Assembly (NCBI RefSeq): GCF_014334135.1
Contig: NZ_CP060497.1
Location: forward strand, 2,046,001 to 2,110,000
Source: Olivibacter sp. SDN3
GTDB lineage: Bacteria; Bacteroidota; Bacteroidia; Sphingobacteriales; Sphingobacteriaceae
Length of the DNA: 64,000 nucleotides
Reading direction: 5' to 3'
Position numbers and translations under genes: made by a program. Shown one piece after another: positions 36,120 to 44,802 of this stretch. The notes below the pieces were generated by a model. It did not search any database. It was given only the letters and a program-made list of their open reading frames with translations, and was not told where the DNA came from. Within the stretch, counting starts at the first letter, position 1, and each line of letters opens with the position of its first letter.

Positions 36120-37583
36120 ATGAGAAACTCACTCGATTATAGTTATTCCGGTCAAACAGATAATGTACCGTTGGTCAATGCAGATAAAGCTAAGGTTTCC
36201 GGCGTATCATTCAGGGCCATGCTGATGATATTGTTAGCTATTTGTCTAACAATTACCTATATCGAGTATAGTTTTGCTTTTTTCTGTTTTTCGGCTTTTT
36301 GGATAAGCTTAGGAGTGATGATCATCTTTTTTTCATTTGACAAAAAGCATCAGCTACAATCTTTTCGACTGTTTTTTCTTTTTTTTACGGTTTACCTCAT
36401 ATACATGGTAGTAACCAATTATGTCTATGTTAAAGATCCGCATGTTGATATTTTTTATAATCCAGATAGTGTTAAATTTTTCTCACGCATCGATTATCTT
36501 TCGAAAATAGGATCATCTAAAAACATGTACCATTGGATGGAGGGGTTCTACGTAGGTGATTGGAAAGGTTTTGGCGCCATTATATGGGTAATTGCTATGA
36601 TTACCACCAACCTTTTTGACGAGCCAAACAGCCTGTTGATTCAAAAATTACAGATTGTATTCCTGTCTACAATGGTCATAGTGTTGGTATATAATTTATC
36701 ACTAAAATATCTTACCCGTAAACAGGCTTGGAACGCAACTATTGCTTTTGGGCTTCTCTCGCATGTGATGGTGTTTTCCGGTGTGTTTATGCGCGATATT
36801 TACATGGTTTTTATTTATACGATGGGTTTTTATATTTTATTTAATAAGTGGAAACCTGTCAACCTGCTCGTATTAATTCTATTAGGGGTTTTCGCTTGGC
36901 ATATCCGATCGCACAATGGCCTTTTCTTCCTTTGTTTTATAGCGCTTTATATTTATTTACATATTCGGAATAAGCAACCCAAGATCGCCAAATTCCTATT
37001 TGTCACTACCTTGATATTAACGGTAGCGTTGGTTGTTACCTTTAATTTTACCGCAGTTACTGGCGATACTTCCGATGAATTGTCTACCTATCAGAATTAT
37101 CACGAAGGAAAACTTGAAGAAGCGACCGGGTTAACTGCCGTCATTTTGCGGGCACCTGTATTTGCGAGGCCCATTCTTATGATTACGTTAAGCCAGATTT
37201 ATCCCTTTCCAGTTTATCGGGGCATGTACGTCAACTATATCGATACCTACCAATATTTGTTATTTCCGTTATGTATTGCAGAAATTTTTTGGATATATGT
37301 ATGGGTGTTTGTTTTGTATGGTTTCTATAAAAAAAGCTATCGTACAATTATTCCGCAGCATTTAAAATACTGTTTGGCTATTGCTTTACTCTATATCGTG
37401 GCTGCGGGAGCCACTTCCTATGAGTTCAGGCGCTTAATGGCAGTGTATCCTGTCATTTTCCTAACTGCGGCTGTTTTTTATTATAATTTGCCAGAGGGGA
37501 AAGTGAAATTTCTAAAGAAACGAACCACTTGGGGATATATAGGTGTCTTCGCCGCTTACCTGTTACTAACCGTTATGCGGTAG
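36120..37583 (+). CDS. Polytopic membrane protein, probable polysaccharide polymerase (Wzy-like)
   Basis: A 487-residue protein with about ten to twelve hydrophobic helices after a polar N-terminus (residues 1-28). A periplasmic loop contains HWMEGFYVGDWKGFGAIIWV, and later helices contain LGVFAWHIRSHNGLFFLCFI. There is no clear family signature, but its place among glycosyltransferases and flippase makes a polymerase the best guess. An O-antigen ligase or other membrane glycosyltransferase is possible. It is notably AT-rich (17 G+C in the 60 bases from 36241). Confidence 0.65.
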   Translation: MRNSLDYSYSGQTDNVPLVNADKAKVSGVSFRAMLMILLAICLTITYIEYSFAFFCFSAFWISLGVMIIFFSFDKKHQLQSFRLFFLFFTVYLIYMVVTNYVYVKDPHVDIFYNPDSVKFFSRIDYLSKIGSSKNMYHWMEGFYVGDWKGFGAIIWVIAMITTNLFDEPNSLLIQKLQIVFLSTMVIVLVYNLSLKYLTRKQAWNATIAFGLLSHVMVFSGVFMRDIYMVFIYTMGFYILFNKWKPVNLLVLILLGVFAWHIRSHNGLFFLCFIALYIYLHIRNKQPKIAKFLFVTTLILTVALVVTFNFTAVTGDTSDELSTYQNYHEGKLEEATGLTAVILRAPVFARPILMITLSQIYPFPVYRGMYVNYIDTYQYLLFPLCIAEIFWIYVWVFVLYGFYKKSYRTIIPQHLKYCLAIALLYIVAAGATSYEFRRLMAVYPVIFLTAAVFYYNLPEGKVKFLKKRTTWGYIGVFAAYLLLTVMR

Positions 37584-37617
37584 GCACTAATTTTTTAAAA
37601 AAAGATAGGATCATTAA

Positions 37618-38832
37618 ATGAAGTCAGAAAGGATAATTGTTTGTTTTACCAATTCGTATCCTTACGGAAACAGAGAGACTTACTTTGAAACCGAGTTAGG
37701 TTATTTAGCCAATCATTTTGATAAAGTTATCATTCTTCCAAAATACAATCCGTATAAAACAGGTATTAGGCGTGCTATACCGAAAAACGCAGAGGTTTGG
37801 CCACCGCTGGTTCCACAAGGTAAGGTCACGCGTATTTTTAAAGGAATATTTAATCTAAGTCCTTTTTCCTTTTATATCAGGGAGTTTTTCCAAAAAAAGG
37901 TGTACCGTTCTTCTAAACATGTTCTTATCTGGGGATGGTCTTTAATTATGTTCCGTATTTTCTACCAGCGGGCAAAGCCTATATTGCAGCAGTTTGGCAA
38001 CGCAGCCATATGGTATTCATATTGGGCCGAAGCACCTCTTTTTATTACAAAATTTGCAAGCAACTACAAAAAGGCGGTGCGGATGCATCGGGGTGATTTT
38101 TATGTTAGTGAATATGGTGGATATTTGCCATTGCGTCAACAGATTTATGATGCGGCTGATCTGTTGCTCCCGATTTCGGAAAATATCGCCTCCATGCTAG
38201 AAAAAGATTATAAGATTGATGAAAGCAAAGTAATGGTTAACTATTTAGGTGTAGAGAGAAATATATCATCTCCACCCGATGTATTATCTGTAGAAAACAA
38301 TATGCTCCGCGTTGTATCCTGTAGTAGAATAGATCCCATCAAACGAGTAGATTTGCTTGCGGAGACCGTTCTGGCAGTGAAAGATAGGCAGATAGAATGG
38401 CATCATTTTGGCGATGGAACGGAATTTGTTAAAGTTAAATGTATAATTGAAGATTTACCAGATAATATTAAAGTTTTTTTACACGGATGGGCCGAGCAAA
38501 AGCAAATACTTGATTTTTATAAAAAACATAATGTTACCTGGTTTGTCAATGTAAGTAAACACGAGGGTGTTCCAGTAAGCATAATGGAGGCGATGTCGTT
38601 TGGTATACCTGTCATAGCCACTGATGCCGGTGCCACTCGAGAGTTGGTTAATAAAGACAACGGGTTTCTATTGGCCTTGGATGATGGAGTCGAAAGGATT
38701 AAAGCATTACTATTGAGAGACAATGGTGCGGTTTATCTCTCAAAAAGACGTCAGGCCTTTCTAACGTGGGAAGATAAATTTAATGCCGAGGCTAATTTCA
38801 CTACACTTGCCCAAAGATTTTTAGAACTTTAG
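37618..38832 (+). CDS. Family 4 glycosyltransferase
   Basis: A 404-residue GT-B enzyme. The C-terminal donor domain has VVSCSRIDPIKRVDLLAETV and the EX7E-type region VSKHEGVPVSIMEAMSFGIP followed by VIATDAGATRELV, as in GT4 enzymes of WbaZ/WcaL-like type. The N-terminal acceptor half contains IWYSYWAEAPLFITKFASNY. It adds a sugar to the lipid-linked unit. AT-rich like its left neighbour. Confidence 0.92.
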   Translation: MKSERIIVCFTNSYPYGNRETYFETELGYLANHFDKVIILPKYNPYKTGIRRAIPKNAEVWPPLVPQGKVTRIFKGIFNLSPFSFYIREFFQKKVYRSSKHVLIWGWSLIMFRIFYQRAKPILQQFGNAAIWYSYWAEAPLFITKFASNYKKAVRMHRGDFYVSEYGGYLPLRQQIYDAADLLLPISENIASMLEKDYKIDESKVMVNYLGVERNISSPPDVLSVENNMLRVVSCSRIDPIKRVDLLAETVLAVKDRQIEWHHFGDGTEFVKVKCIIEDLPDNIKVFLHGWAEQKQILDFYKKHNVTWFVNVSKHEGVPVSIMEAMSFGIPVIATDAGATRELVNKDNGFLLALDDGVERIKALLLRDNGAVYLSKRRQAFLTWEDKFNAEANFTTLAQRFLEL

Positions 38833-38890
38833 CATCATTAGCGCTGGCAGAAGATATTCTATAAATATGTTATAAATTAAAATTGTAATT

Positions 38891-40225
38891 ATGATGTTAC
38901 TTAAAAGAACGATTAAAGCAATACAATGTATAAGCATGGCCGTCTTCCTCATGTGTTGCACAACAACTGTCGACGGTCAACAGTTACAGACCTATATATC
39001 CAACCCCGAAGTTCTCGAATCCAATTTGGAATTTTTACAGAAAGGCAATAATGCCAGTGTAAAACAGGCGATCGAGTTATTAAAAGCCCAGGGAAATACT
39101 ATTATGAAACGTCAACCGCGTTCAGTTGTTGAAAAGTCATATGTTCCACCTAGTGGCGATAAACATGATTTTGTCAGTTTAGCCGGGTATTATTGGCCAG
39201 ATCCAAAGAAGAAAGACGGCTTACCTTATATTCACAAAGATGGTCAGTGGAACCCCGAGGCATCAAAAATAAAAGATCGATCAGATCTCATACAGATGAG
39301 TAAGGATGTAAGAGCCCTAGGTACTTTATATTACTATACCAAAGATGAGCAGTATGCAAAAAAAGCTACTGAGTTTTTAACGAGGTGGTTTTTAAATGAC
39401 AAAACTAAAATGAACCCTAATTTGCAATTCGGGCAAGGCGTTCGGGGTGTCAATGAAGGCCGTTCAGTTGGAATGGTTGATACACGCGACCTTGTAGACT
39501 TACTGGATGGTGTTCAGCTCTTATCGGGATCTCAGGCATGGACCGCATCCAATAATAACCAACTGAAAGCATGGTTCAAAGACTATCTCAACTGGATGTT
39601 AACCAGTAATATTGGGAAAAGCACACAAAATATTACGAACAATATCGGTACTGCGTATCTCGCACAGGTTGTATGTTTTTCGGTATATACCGATCAACCC
39701 CAGATTGGTCGTAAGTATTTTGATCAGATGTTGCCCAAATTGTTTGATGATCAATTTGAGAGTGATGGAAAGCAGCCGCATGAGTTGAAGCGGAAAGATG
39801 CCTGGATGTATTCTAACTCCAATCTAAATCAATGGATGAAGCTGTTGCAGCTCGCGCGTTTGGTAGATTTTGATTTATGGGGATACAGCTACAAAGGGAA
39901 GAGTTTAGAAAAGGCTTATAGCTGGATGTTACCTTACTCGGAAGGTAAAGCACAGTGGACTTACGGTAAAAAAGAGGGAGTTGATATGCGGGCCACATTT
40001 GAAGCAAACAGAAAAAGGGCCGAACTACATCGCGCAACCGGCGGTGCTGAACTTAGTGTACGGAGAAACGTTGCTAATGCCAAAACAAGTGTAGCTAACG
40101 CAAAACAAGGAGTGCTTAAGTTGATCTCAGGCAAATCTTCTGAAAACAATACTGCTAGCGCTACTGCCAAGACAACCATTACCAACAGTAATGCACTCAG
40201 CTTTCTTACAGAAGTTAATTTCTAG
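38891..40225 (+). CDS. Alginate-lyase-like (PL5-type fold) secreted protein with altered active site
   Basis: A 444-residue protein with a signal peptide, possibly lipoprotein type (AVFLMCC). The alginate-lyase fold is seen in DFVSLAGYYWPDPKKKDGLP, GMVDTRDLVDLLDGVQLLSG and DGKQPHELKRKDAWMYSNSN. The family catalytic NNH motif reads N250-N251-I252 (NNIGTAY), so the histidine is absent, while the later Arg and Tyr (ELKRKDAWMYS) are kept. Lyases in EPS loci trim polymer or clear the periplasm. Here lyase activity is uncertain. The last ~60 residues are Ala/Asn/Lys/Ser-rich with a VANAK repeat. Confidence 0.85.
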   Translation: MMLLKRTIKAIQCISMAVFLMCCTTTVDGQQLQTYISNPEVLESNLEFLQKGNNASVKQAIELLKAQGNTIMKRQPRSVVEKSYVPPSGDKHDFVSLAGYYWPDPKKKDGLPYIHKDGQWNPEASKIKDRSDLIQMSKDVRALGTLYYYTKDEQYAKKATEFLTRWFLNDKTKMNPNLQFGQGVRGVNEGRSVGMVDTRDLVDLLDGVQLLSGSQAWTASNNNQLKAWFKDYLNWMLTSNIGKSTQNITNNIGTAYLAQVVCFSVYTDQPQIGRKYFDQMLPKLFDDQFESDGKQPHELKRKDAWMYSNSNLNQWMKLLQLARLVDFDLWGYSYKGKSLEKAYSWMLPYSEGKAQWTYGKKEGVDMRATFEANRKRAELHRATGGAELSVRRNVANAKTSVANAKQGVLKLISGKSSENNTASATAKTTITNSNALSFLTEVNF

Positions 40226-40261
40226 TTTTAACAAGATCTCACCTGTAAGTATATTGCCCAA

Positions 40262-40319
40262 AAAATGGAGATTTACAGATGATTTAATTTTAACAAAATC
40301 ATCTGTAAATCTCCATTTT
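40262..40319 (+). terminator. Perfect 24-bp hairpin, probable bidirectional terminator
   Basis: Arms 40262-40285 and 40296-40319 are exact reverse complements around a 10-base loop. The outer four pairs are A/T on each side, giving a T run in either direction, and a further GGATTTTT follows on the plus strand. It lies 36 bases after the lyase gene and 80 bases before the next glycosyltransferase gene. Confidence 0.65.
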
Positions 40320-40399
40320 CGGATTTTTATAGAGAACTTTGCTTTTTGGAAAGCATAGCTCTTTGAGTGGGCAAGCCAAAAGTCATATAAGTAAGTCAC

Positions 40400-41515
40400 A
40401 TGAGTAAAGACAGTAGAGGAAGTTTACGCGCACTTCATATCAATAGTTATTTTCTTTCCAATAATATACACTATAACTTTTACAAAAGAATAAAGGCGAT
40501 AAAAGACGATCAGTTCTTAATCCCCGTCTACAAACATTTCAAAGGTGCCGAAACACACGGCATTGCTATTGATTACGTTTTTGATCAGCTTGACAGCAAA
40601 ATTTTTTTTACTAAGGCGATAAAAATCATTTACCTGGCCTTCAAAAAAAAGCTATTAAAAGATTACGAGTATATTCATGCCCATACGTTATTCAGCGACG
40701 GTTTTGGTGCTTACCTATTGTCTATACTATTAAAGAAAAAATTGGTAATTTCCGTACGGGATACCGATGTAAGGTTGTTTTTACCTAAGAGCAAACTATT
40801 TGTATGGATTGGTCGTAAAATTTTGAAGCGGGCCGGTGCAGTATTCTGCATTTCTCCATCGATAAAAAACACATTGACCACCTTTTATCCCAATATTTCC
40901 GGTAATAAGTTATTTATGCTTCCGAACGGTTTGGATGGTTATTGGCTCGATCACCCACCAAACATAGCCAGGGCTCCTTTGAAGTCCAAAGAGGTTATAA
41001 ATTTATTGTTTGTCGGACAGATTATTCCAAGGAAAAATCTAGCGATACTATTGTCTTTTATTACGAGTTATAACGATAAGCAATATGTGCTTCAGGTTGT
41101 AGGAAAAAACACCGATTCGTTTAATTTTGAGGCATTTAATAAGGGTTTACAAAACAATAACAAGGTTGTTTACCTCGGAGAACTGTCGTCTAAAGAAGAG
41201 TTGCGCCAAATATACTTAAATAATGATATTTTTGTCTTGCTTTCGCATGCAGAAACCTTTGGGGTTGTATATATAGAGGCGCTTTCGCAGGGCCTCCCTA
41301 TCATTTATACAAAAAATCAAGGTATAGATGGTTTCTTCCCCAGCGGTGAAGTTGGCTATTCCTGTTCGGAGGACGATGTGCATGAGCTTAAGGAGCGGTT
41401 AGATTTGGTCATTGCACGATCGTCACAGCTGTCTGAGCGCAGCCAAGCGGCAGCTAAGCTATTTGCATGGGAAGACATTATTAAAAACTATCTCGAGGTG
41501 ATCGACCGCTTATAG
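40400..41515 (+). CDS. Family 4 glycosyltransferase
   Basis: A 371-residue GT-B enzyme with NLLFVGQIIPRKNLAILLSF and the donor-site LLSHAETFGVVYIEALSQGL. The N-terminal half contains YIHAHTLFSDGFGAYLLSIL and VISVRDTDVRLFLPKSK. Codons are strikingly A/T-rich compared with the CapD region downstream. It is the first gene after the long hairpin, so it may be transcribed separately from the upstream block. Confidence 0.92.
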   Translation: MSKDSRGSLRALHINSYFLSNNIHYNFYKRIKAIKDDQFLIPVYKHFKGAETHGIAIDYVFDQLDSKIFFTKAIKIIYLAFKKKLLKDYEYIHAHTLFSDGFGAYLLSILLKKKLVISVRDTDVRLFLPKSKLFVWIGRKILKRAGAVFCISPSIKNTLTTFYPNISGNKLFMLPNGLDGYWLDHPPNIARAPLKSKEVINLLFVGQIIPRKNLAILLSFITSYNDKQYVLQVVGKNTDSFNFEAFNKGLQNNNKVVYLGELSSKEELRQIYLNNDIFVLLSHAETFGVVYIEALSQGLPIIYTKNQGIDGFFPSGEVGYSCSEDDVHELKERLDLVIARSSQLSERSQAAAKLFAWEDIIKNYLEVIDRL

Positions 41516-41539
41516 TTTTGCTTTGTACTGAAAATATTT

Positions 41540-42682
41540 ATGAAAATTGTTATTGCCATATCTCATTCGTTTTGCGCTAATTTTATCAGGGGGCAGGCCA
41601 GATACTTAAAAAACAGGGGCTGTGAGGTTGTTATCGTGTCGGCGCCGGGGCCGGAAGTGTCGGCCGTAGCTGATGAAGAAGGTGCGAGGCTGGTGGAGAT
41701 ACCCTTCAGTAGAGAAATTTCATTAGCTAGCGATAGTAAAAGTCTTGTGGCGGTTATCAAGTTTTTGCGAAAAGAAAAGCCATCCATTATTAATGCAGGA
41801 AATCCGAAGACCGGATTTCTCTTTATGCTAGCCAAGCTAATTTTCCCTGCTATCCCTATGATTTTTACATTAAGGGGATTACGGTCAGACACCCTTTCAG
41901 GCTTGAAAAAAAGAGTGGTTACTTTCACTGAGTGGTTGTCCTGCTATTTAGCAGATAGGGTAATTGTTATCAGTCCTTCGTTAAAAACACACGCCGTTCA
42001 GCGAAAAATTTTAAATGAGAGCAAAGCGATTGTGCTAGGTAAAGGGAGCAGTAACGGTGTTGATGTGACGAAATATGCGCTTAATGATGAAAATCAACAA
42101 TCAGGTATTGCGTTACGCGAGCGCCTAGGAGTGGTTAACACTTTCGTTATCGGTTATGTAGGTCGTATTACAAAAGATAAGGGAATCGAGGAGGTATATG
42201 AAGCGTTCAGAATTTGTCGGTCAAAACACGAGAACATCAAGTTAATATTGACAGGTCCAGTTGAAAATGATGATCCGCTCGATGAGCAATTGATGACGGT
42301 GATGAAGGACGATCGTGATGTACTTTTTTTAGGTAAGACACAAGATGTTACGTCAGTATATGCCGCCTATGATCTGTTGGTTTTATATTCCTATCGTGAA
42401 GGTTTTGGCAATGTTGCTTTGGAAGCTTCCAGTATGCAAAGGCCGGTTATCGTCTCCGATATTCCGGGCGGCCGAGATACCACCGAGCATATGAAATCAG
42501 GTATTATCGTTAAACCGAGAGATCCAGAGGCTTTGGCCAAGGCGCTTAACATTTACATTGAAAATCCTTCACTTGCCATTCAGCACGGTGCATACGGCGC
42601 GCGGCGGGCTAGAGATTCGTTTGCTTCAGAAGTTATTTGGGATGGTCAATTCAAACTATATAGGCAATTAATAAAGAGATGA
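41540..42682 (+). CDS. Family 4 glycosyltransferase, CapM/PglA-like
   Basis: A 380-residue GT-B enzyme: MKIVIAISHSFCANFIRGQA, FTLRGLRSDTLSGLKKR, VIGYVGRITKDKGIEEVYEA and SYREGFGNVALEASSMQRPV. Enzymes with this EGFGNVALEAS signature often add the second sugar next to a UDP-FucNAc/QuiNAc-type epimerase and a WecA/WbpL-like transferase, exactly the order seen here. The stop overlaps the next ATG (ATGA). Confidence 0.92.
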   Translation: MKIVIAISHSFCANFIRGQARYLKNRGCEVVIVSAPGPEVSAVADEEGARLVEIPFSREISLASDSKSLVAVIKFLRKEKPSIINAGNPKTGFLFMLAKLIFPAIPMIFTLRGLRSDTLSGLKKRVVTFTEWLSCYLADRVIVISPSLKTHAVQRKILNESKAIVLGKGSSNGVDVTKYALNDENQQSGIALRERLGVVNTFVIGYVGRITKDKGIEEVYEAFRICRSKHENIKLILTGPVENDDPLDEQLMTVMKDDRDVLFLGKTQDVTSVYAAYDLLVLYSYREGFGNVALEASSMQRPVIVSDIPGGRDTTEHMKSGIIVKPRDPEALAKALNIYIENPSLAIQHGAYGARRARDSFASEVIWDGQFKLYRQLIKR

Positions 42683-43569
42683 TACATACGCTATTAACCG
42701 GTTATACAGGCTTTGTGGGTAAAAACTTGATTACTTATTTCAACGATGATCAAGTGGTTTCGGTGAGCAATCTGAACCTGCGTGATGTATTACCACCGCA
42801 GTTGCCTAAGGCTTCTGCGCTAATTCATTTGGCCGGCAAGGCGCACGACCTTAAAAATGCCAGCGATGCAGAAGTCTATTTTAAGGTCAACACAGAACTT
42901 ACTAAAGCGCTGTTTGATCGGTTTTTGATCAGTGATGTGCGTGATTTTATTTATTTCAGCAGTGTAAAGGCAGTGGCAGATACTGTTCATGGAGTGCTGG
43001 AGGAAGACGTGGTTCCATCGCCCATTACCCCTTAGTTGGCGGCAGAAACCTATCTGTTGAAACAAGCCTTGCCTGAAGGGAAACGTTTGTTTATTTTCCG
43101 GCCTTGCATGATCCATGGGCCGGGGAACAAAGGAAATCTCAACCTGTTGTATAAGGTGGTAAAAAAAGGTGTGCCTTATCCTTTGGGAGCCTTTGAGAAC
43201 CAGCGATCTTTCCTATCCATTGATAACTTGCTATTTGTAATAAAAACAATCCTGACCGATCCTTCGGTAGCCGGTGGAATATATAATTTGGCAGATGACT
43301 CTCCTTTATCCACTACAGAGGTTATTAAAATAATAGGTATGGCCAGTCATCGTAAACCGCATATTTGGAGAACACCTGTGGCTTTAGTTAACCTTTTGGC
43401 TAAAGTCGGAGACCTGTTGAGCTTACCGTTAAATAGGGAGCGGTTACAGAAATTAACAGAAAGCTATGTGGTAGATAATGCGAAAATAAAAGCAGCGCTG
43501 GGTATAACAACCTTGCCGACAGCTGCTAAGGATGGCTTGCTCAAAACGATCGAAAGTTTCGAAAATTAA
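42679..43569 (+). pseudogene. NAD-dependent sugar epimerase/reductase split by TAG at the catalytic YxxxK
   Basis: Two ORFs in one frame (42679-43035 and 43036-43569) together form one extended short-chain dehydrogenase. The first half has the NAD-binding TGYTGFVGKNL, LIHLAGKAHDL and FIYFSSVKAVAD; the second has FRPCMIHGPGNKGNL and later domains. Family members read TPYGKSKLAAE; here it reads TP, TAG (43033-43035), LAAE. That equals an in-frame 12-base loss taking out the Tyr and Lys. Likely function before loss: WbpV/WbpK/QuiC-like epimerase or reductase on UDP-4-keto-6-deoxy-HexNAc. Dead unless the sequence is in error. Confidence 0.88.
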
Positions 43570-43573
43570 TTAT

Positions 43574-44527
43574 ATGATATATCTCGCTATTTTTGCGCTG
43601 CTATTGTTCGCTATACTTGTTTATTTCCGTGTCGCTCATCGTTATAATATTATTGACAAGCCCAACCATCGCAGCTCACATACCGCCATTACGATCAGAG
43701 GAGGTGGTATTCTTTTTTATTTTGGAGCTTTGATCTACTTTATCTGGTCGGGCTTTCAGTATCCTTATTTTTTTTGCGGACTTACACTAATGGCCTTGAT
43801 TAGTTTTCTCGACGATATGTATACGTTATCAAATAAACTCCGTATAATTATTCATCTGATAGCGGTTTTTTTGCTTTTTTTCGAAGTAGGCCTGTTCTCC
43901 CTTCCGCTATGGGTTATACCTCTTGCATTGGTCGTAACCATTGGCATCGTCAATGCCTATAACTTCATGGATGGGATCAATGGAATTACCACCATTTACA
44001 GCTTCGCCGTACTATGGTTATTGTGGTTGGTTAACAGGGAGTTAGCTTTCATAGATGAGCGTTTACTCTATTGTACGGGCATTGCTAATGCGGTGTTTGC
44101 ATTTTTCAATTACCGGCAACGGGCTAAATGTTTTGCTGGCGATGTGGGAAGCGTTAGTATGGCCTTTTTGTTGGTATTCATGCTGGCGATGCTTATAAAA
44201 ACCAGTGGAAACTTTGTTTATTTACTCTTTTTAACCGTTTATGGTGTCGATACCGGGTGGACTATCCTACAGCGAATTCGGAAAAAGGAAAACATATTTG
44301 AGGCGCATAGATCCCATTTATACCAATATTTGGCCAATGAGGCAGGTATTAATAAACTTGTGGTCGCTGCAAGCTATGGTTTATTACAGCTGTCTATAGG
44401 TCTGATGGTTGTTTATATCACTAATTATGGTATAACTGTACAAATTATTTCATCTGTAATAATCTTGTTGTTAATGAGTTTTATTTATTTATATATTAAA
44501 AATAATATTGAAAAGAAACTTTTATAA
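43574..44527 (+). CDS. WecA/WbpL-like undecaprenyl-phosphate sugar-1-phosphate transferase
   Basis: About 317 residues, MraY/WecA superfamily. The start is ATG 43574 (MIYLAIFALLLFAILVYFRV), four bases after the epimerase stop; the longer ORF from 43532 would overlap it. Motifs are ISFLDDMYTLS, YNFMDGINGITT, CFAGDVGSVSMAF and HRSHLYQYLAN. WbpL-type enzymes start chains with FucNAc- or QuiNAc-1-phosphate. The upstream broken epimerase would have supplied such a donor. Confidence 0.92.
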   Translation: MIYLAIFALLLFAILVYFRVAHRYNIIDKPNHRSSHTAITIRGGGILFYFGALIYFIWSGFQYPYFFCGLTLMALISFLDDMYTLSNKLRIIIHLIAVFLLFFEVGLFSLPLWVIPLALVVTIGIVNAYNFMDGINGITTIYSFAVLWLLWLVNRELAFIDERLLYCTGIANAVFAFFNYRQRAKCFAGDVGSVSMAFLLVFMLAMLIKTSGNFVYLLFLTVYGVDTGWTILQRIRKKENIFEAHRSHLYQYLANEAGINKLVVAASYGLLQLSIGLMVVYITNYGITVQIISSVIILLLMSFIYLYIKNNIEKKLL

Positions 44528-44690
44528 ACCTAGTGTAAAATGCGGCTTATACTGGTTTTCTTGCATAACAGCACAAAAAATAAAGTATATGCTGTAGCAC
44601 CTGTGAAATTTTTTCGTTATAATTACACATACATAGACGTAAATTAAGCCTTAATCATTTGCTGTTGGATAAGATATGATTTTTTTTACC

Positions 44691-44698
44691 TATTTTTG
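44691..44698 (+). promoter_or_regulatory. Promoter -7 element before the CapD/WbpM gene
   Basis: TATTTTTG matches TAnnTTTG; a TTG at 44665-44667 upstream is a possible -33 with slightly long spacing (23 bases). It implies a leader of about 100 bases before ATG 44803 and argues against a TTG start at 44707. Confidence 0.4.
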
Positions 44699-44802
44699 AA
44701 AACTAATTGGCCGTCGACACTGTTTCATCCTTAATACATTGGGGAGCGATCAGTGTTGTTTTAAAAGCAAGGATTGCTGGCATATTAAGAAAAACTAAGC
44801 TA

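Noticed and set aside
43033-43035. TAG read through as pyrrolysine or another recoded residue
   Set aside because: Even with read-through the catalytic Tyr and Lys would be absent, and pyrrolysine systems are not expected in this group; deletion is the simpler reading.
44707-44802. TTG start giving a 32-residue longer CapD protein
   Set aside because: The -7 promoter element at 44691-44698 would leave almost no leader, and the family-like start is at ATG 44803.
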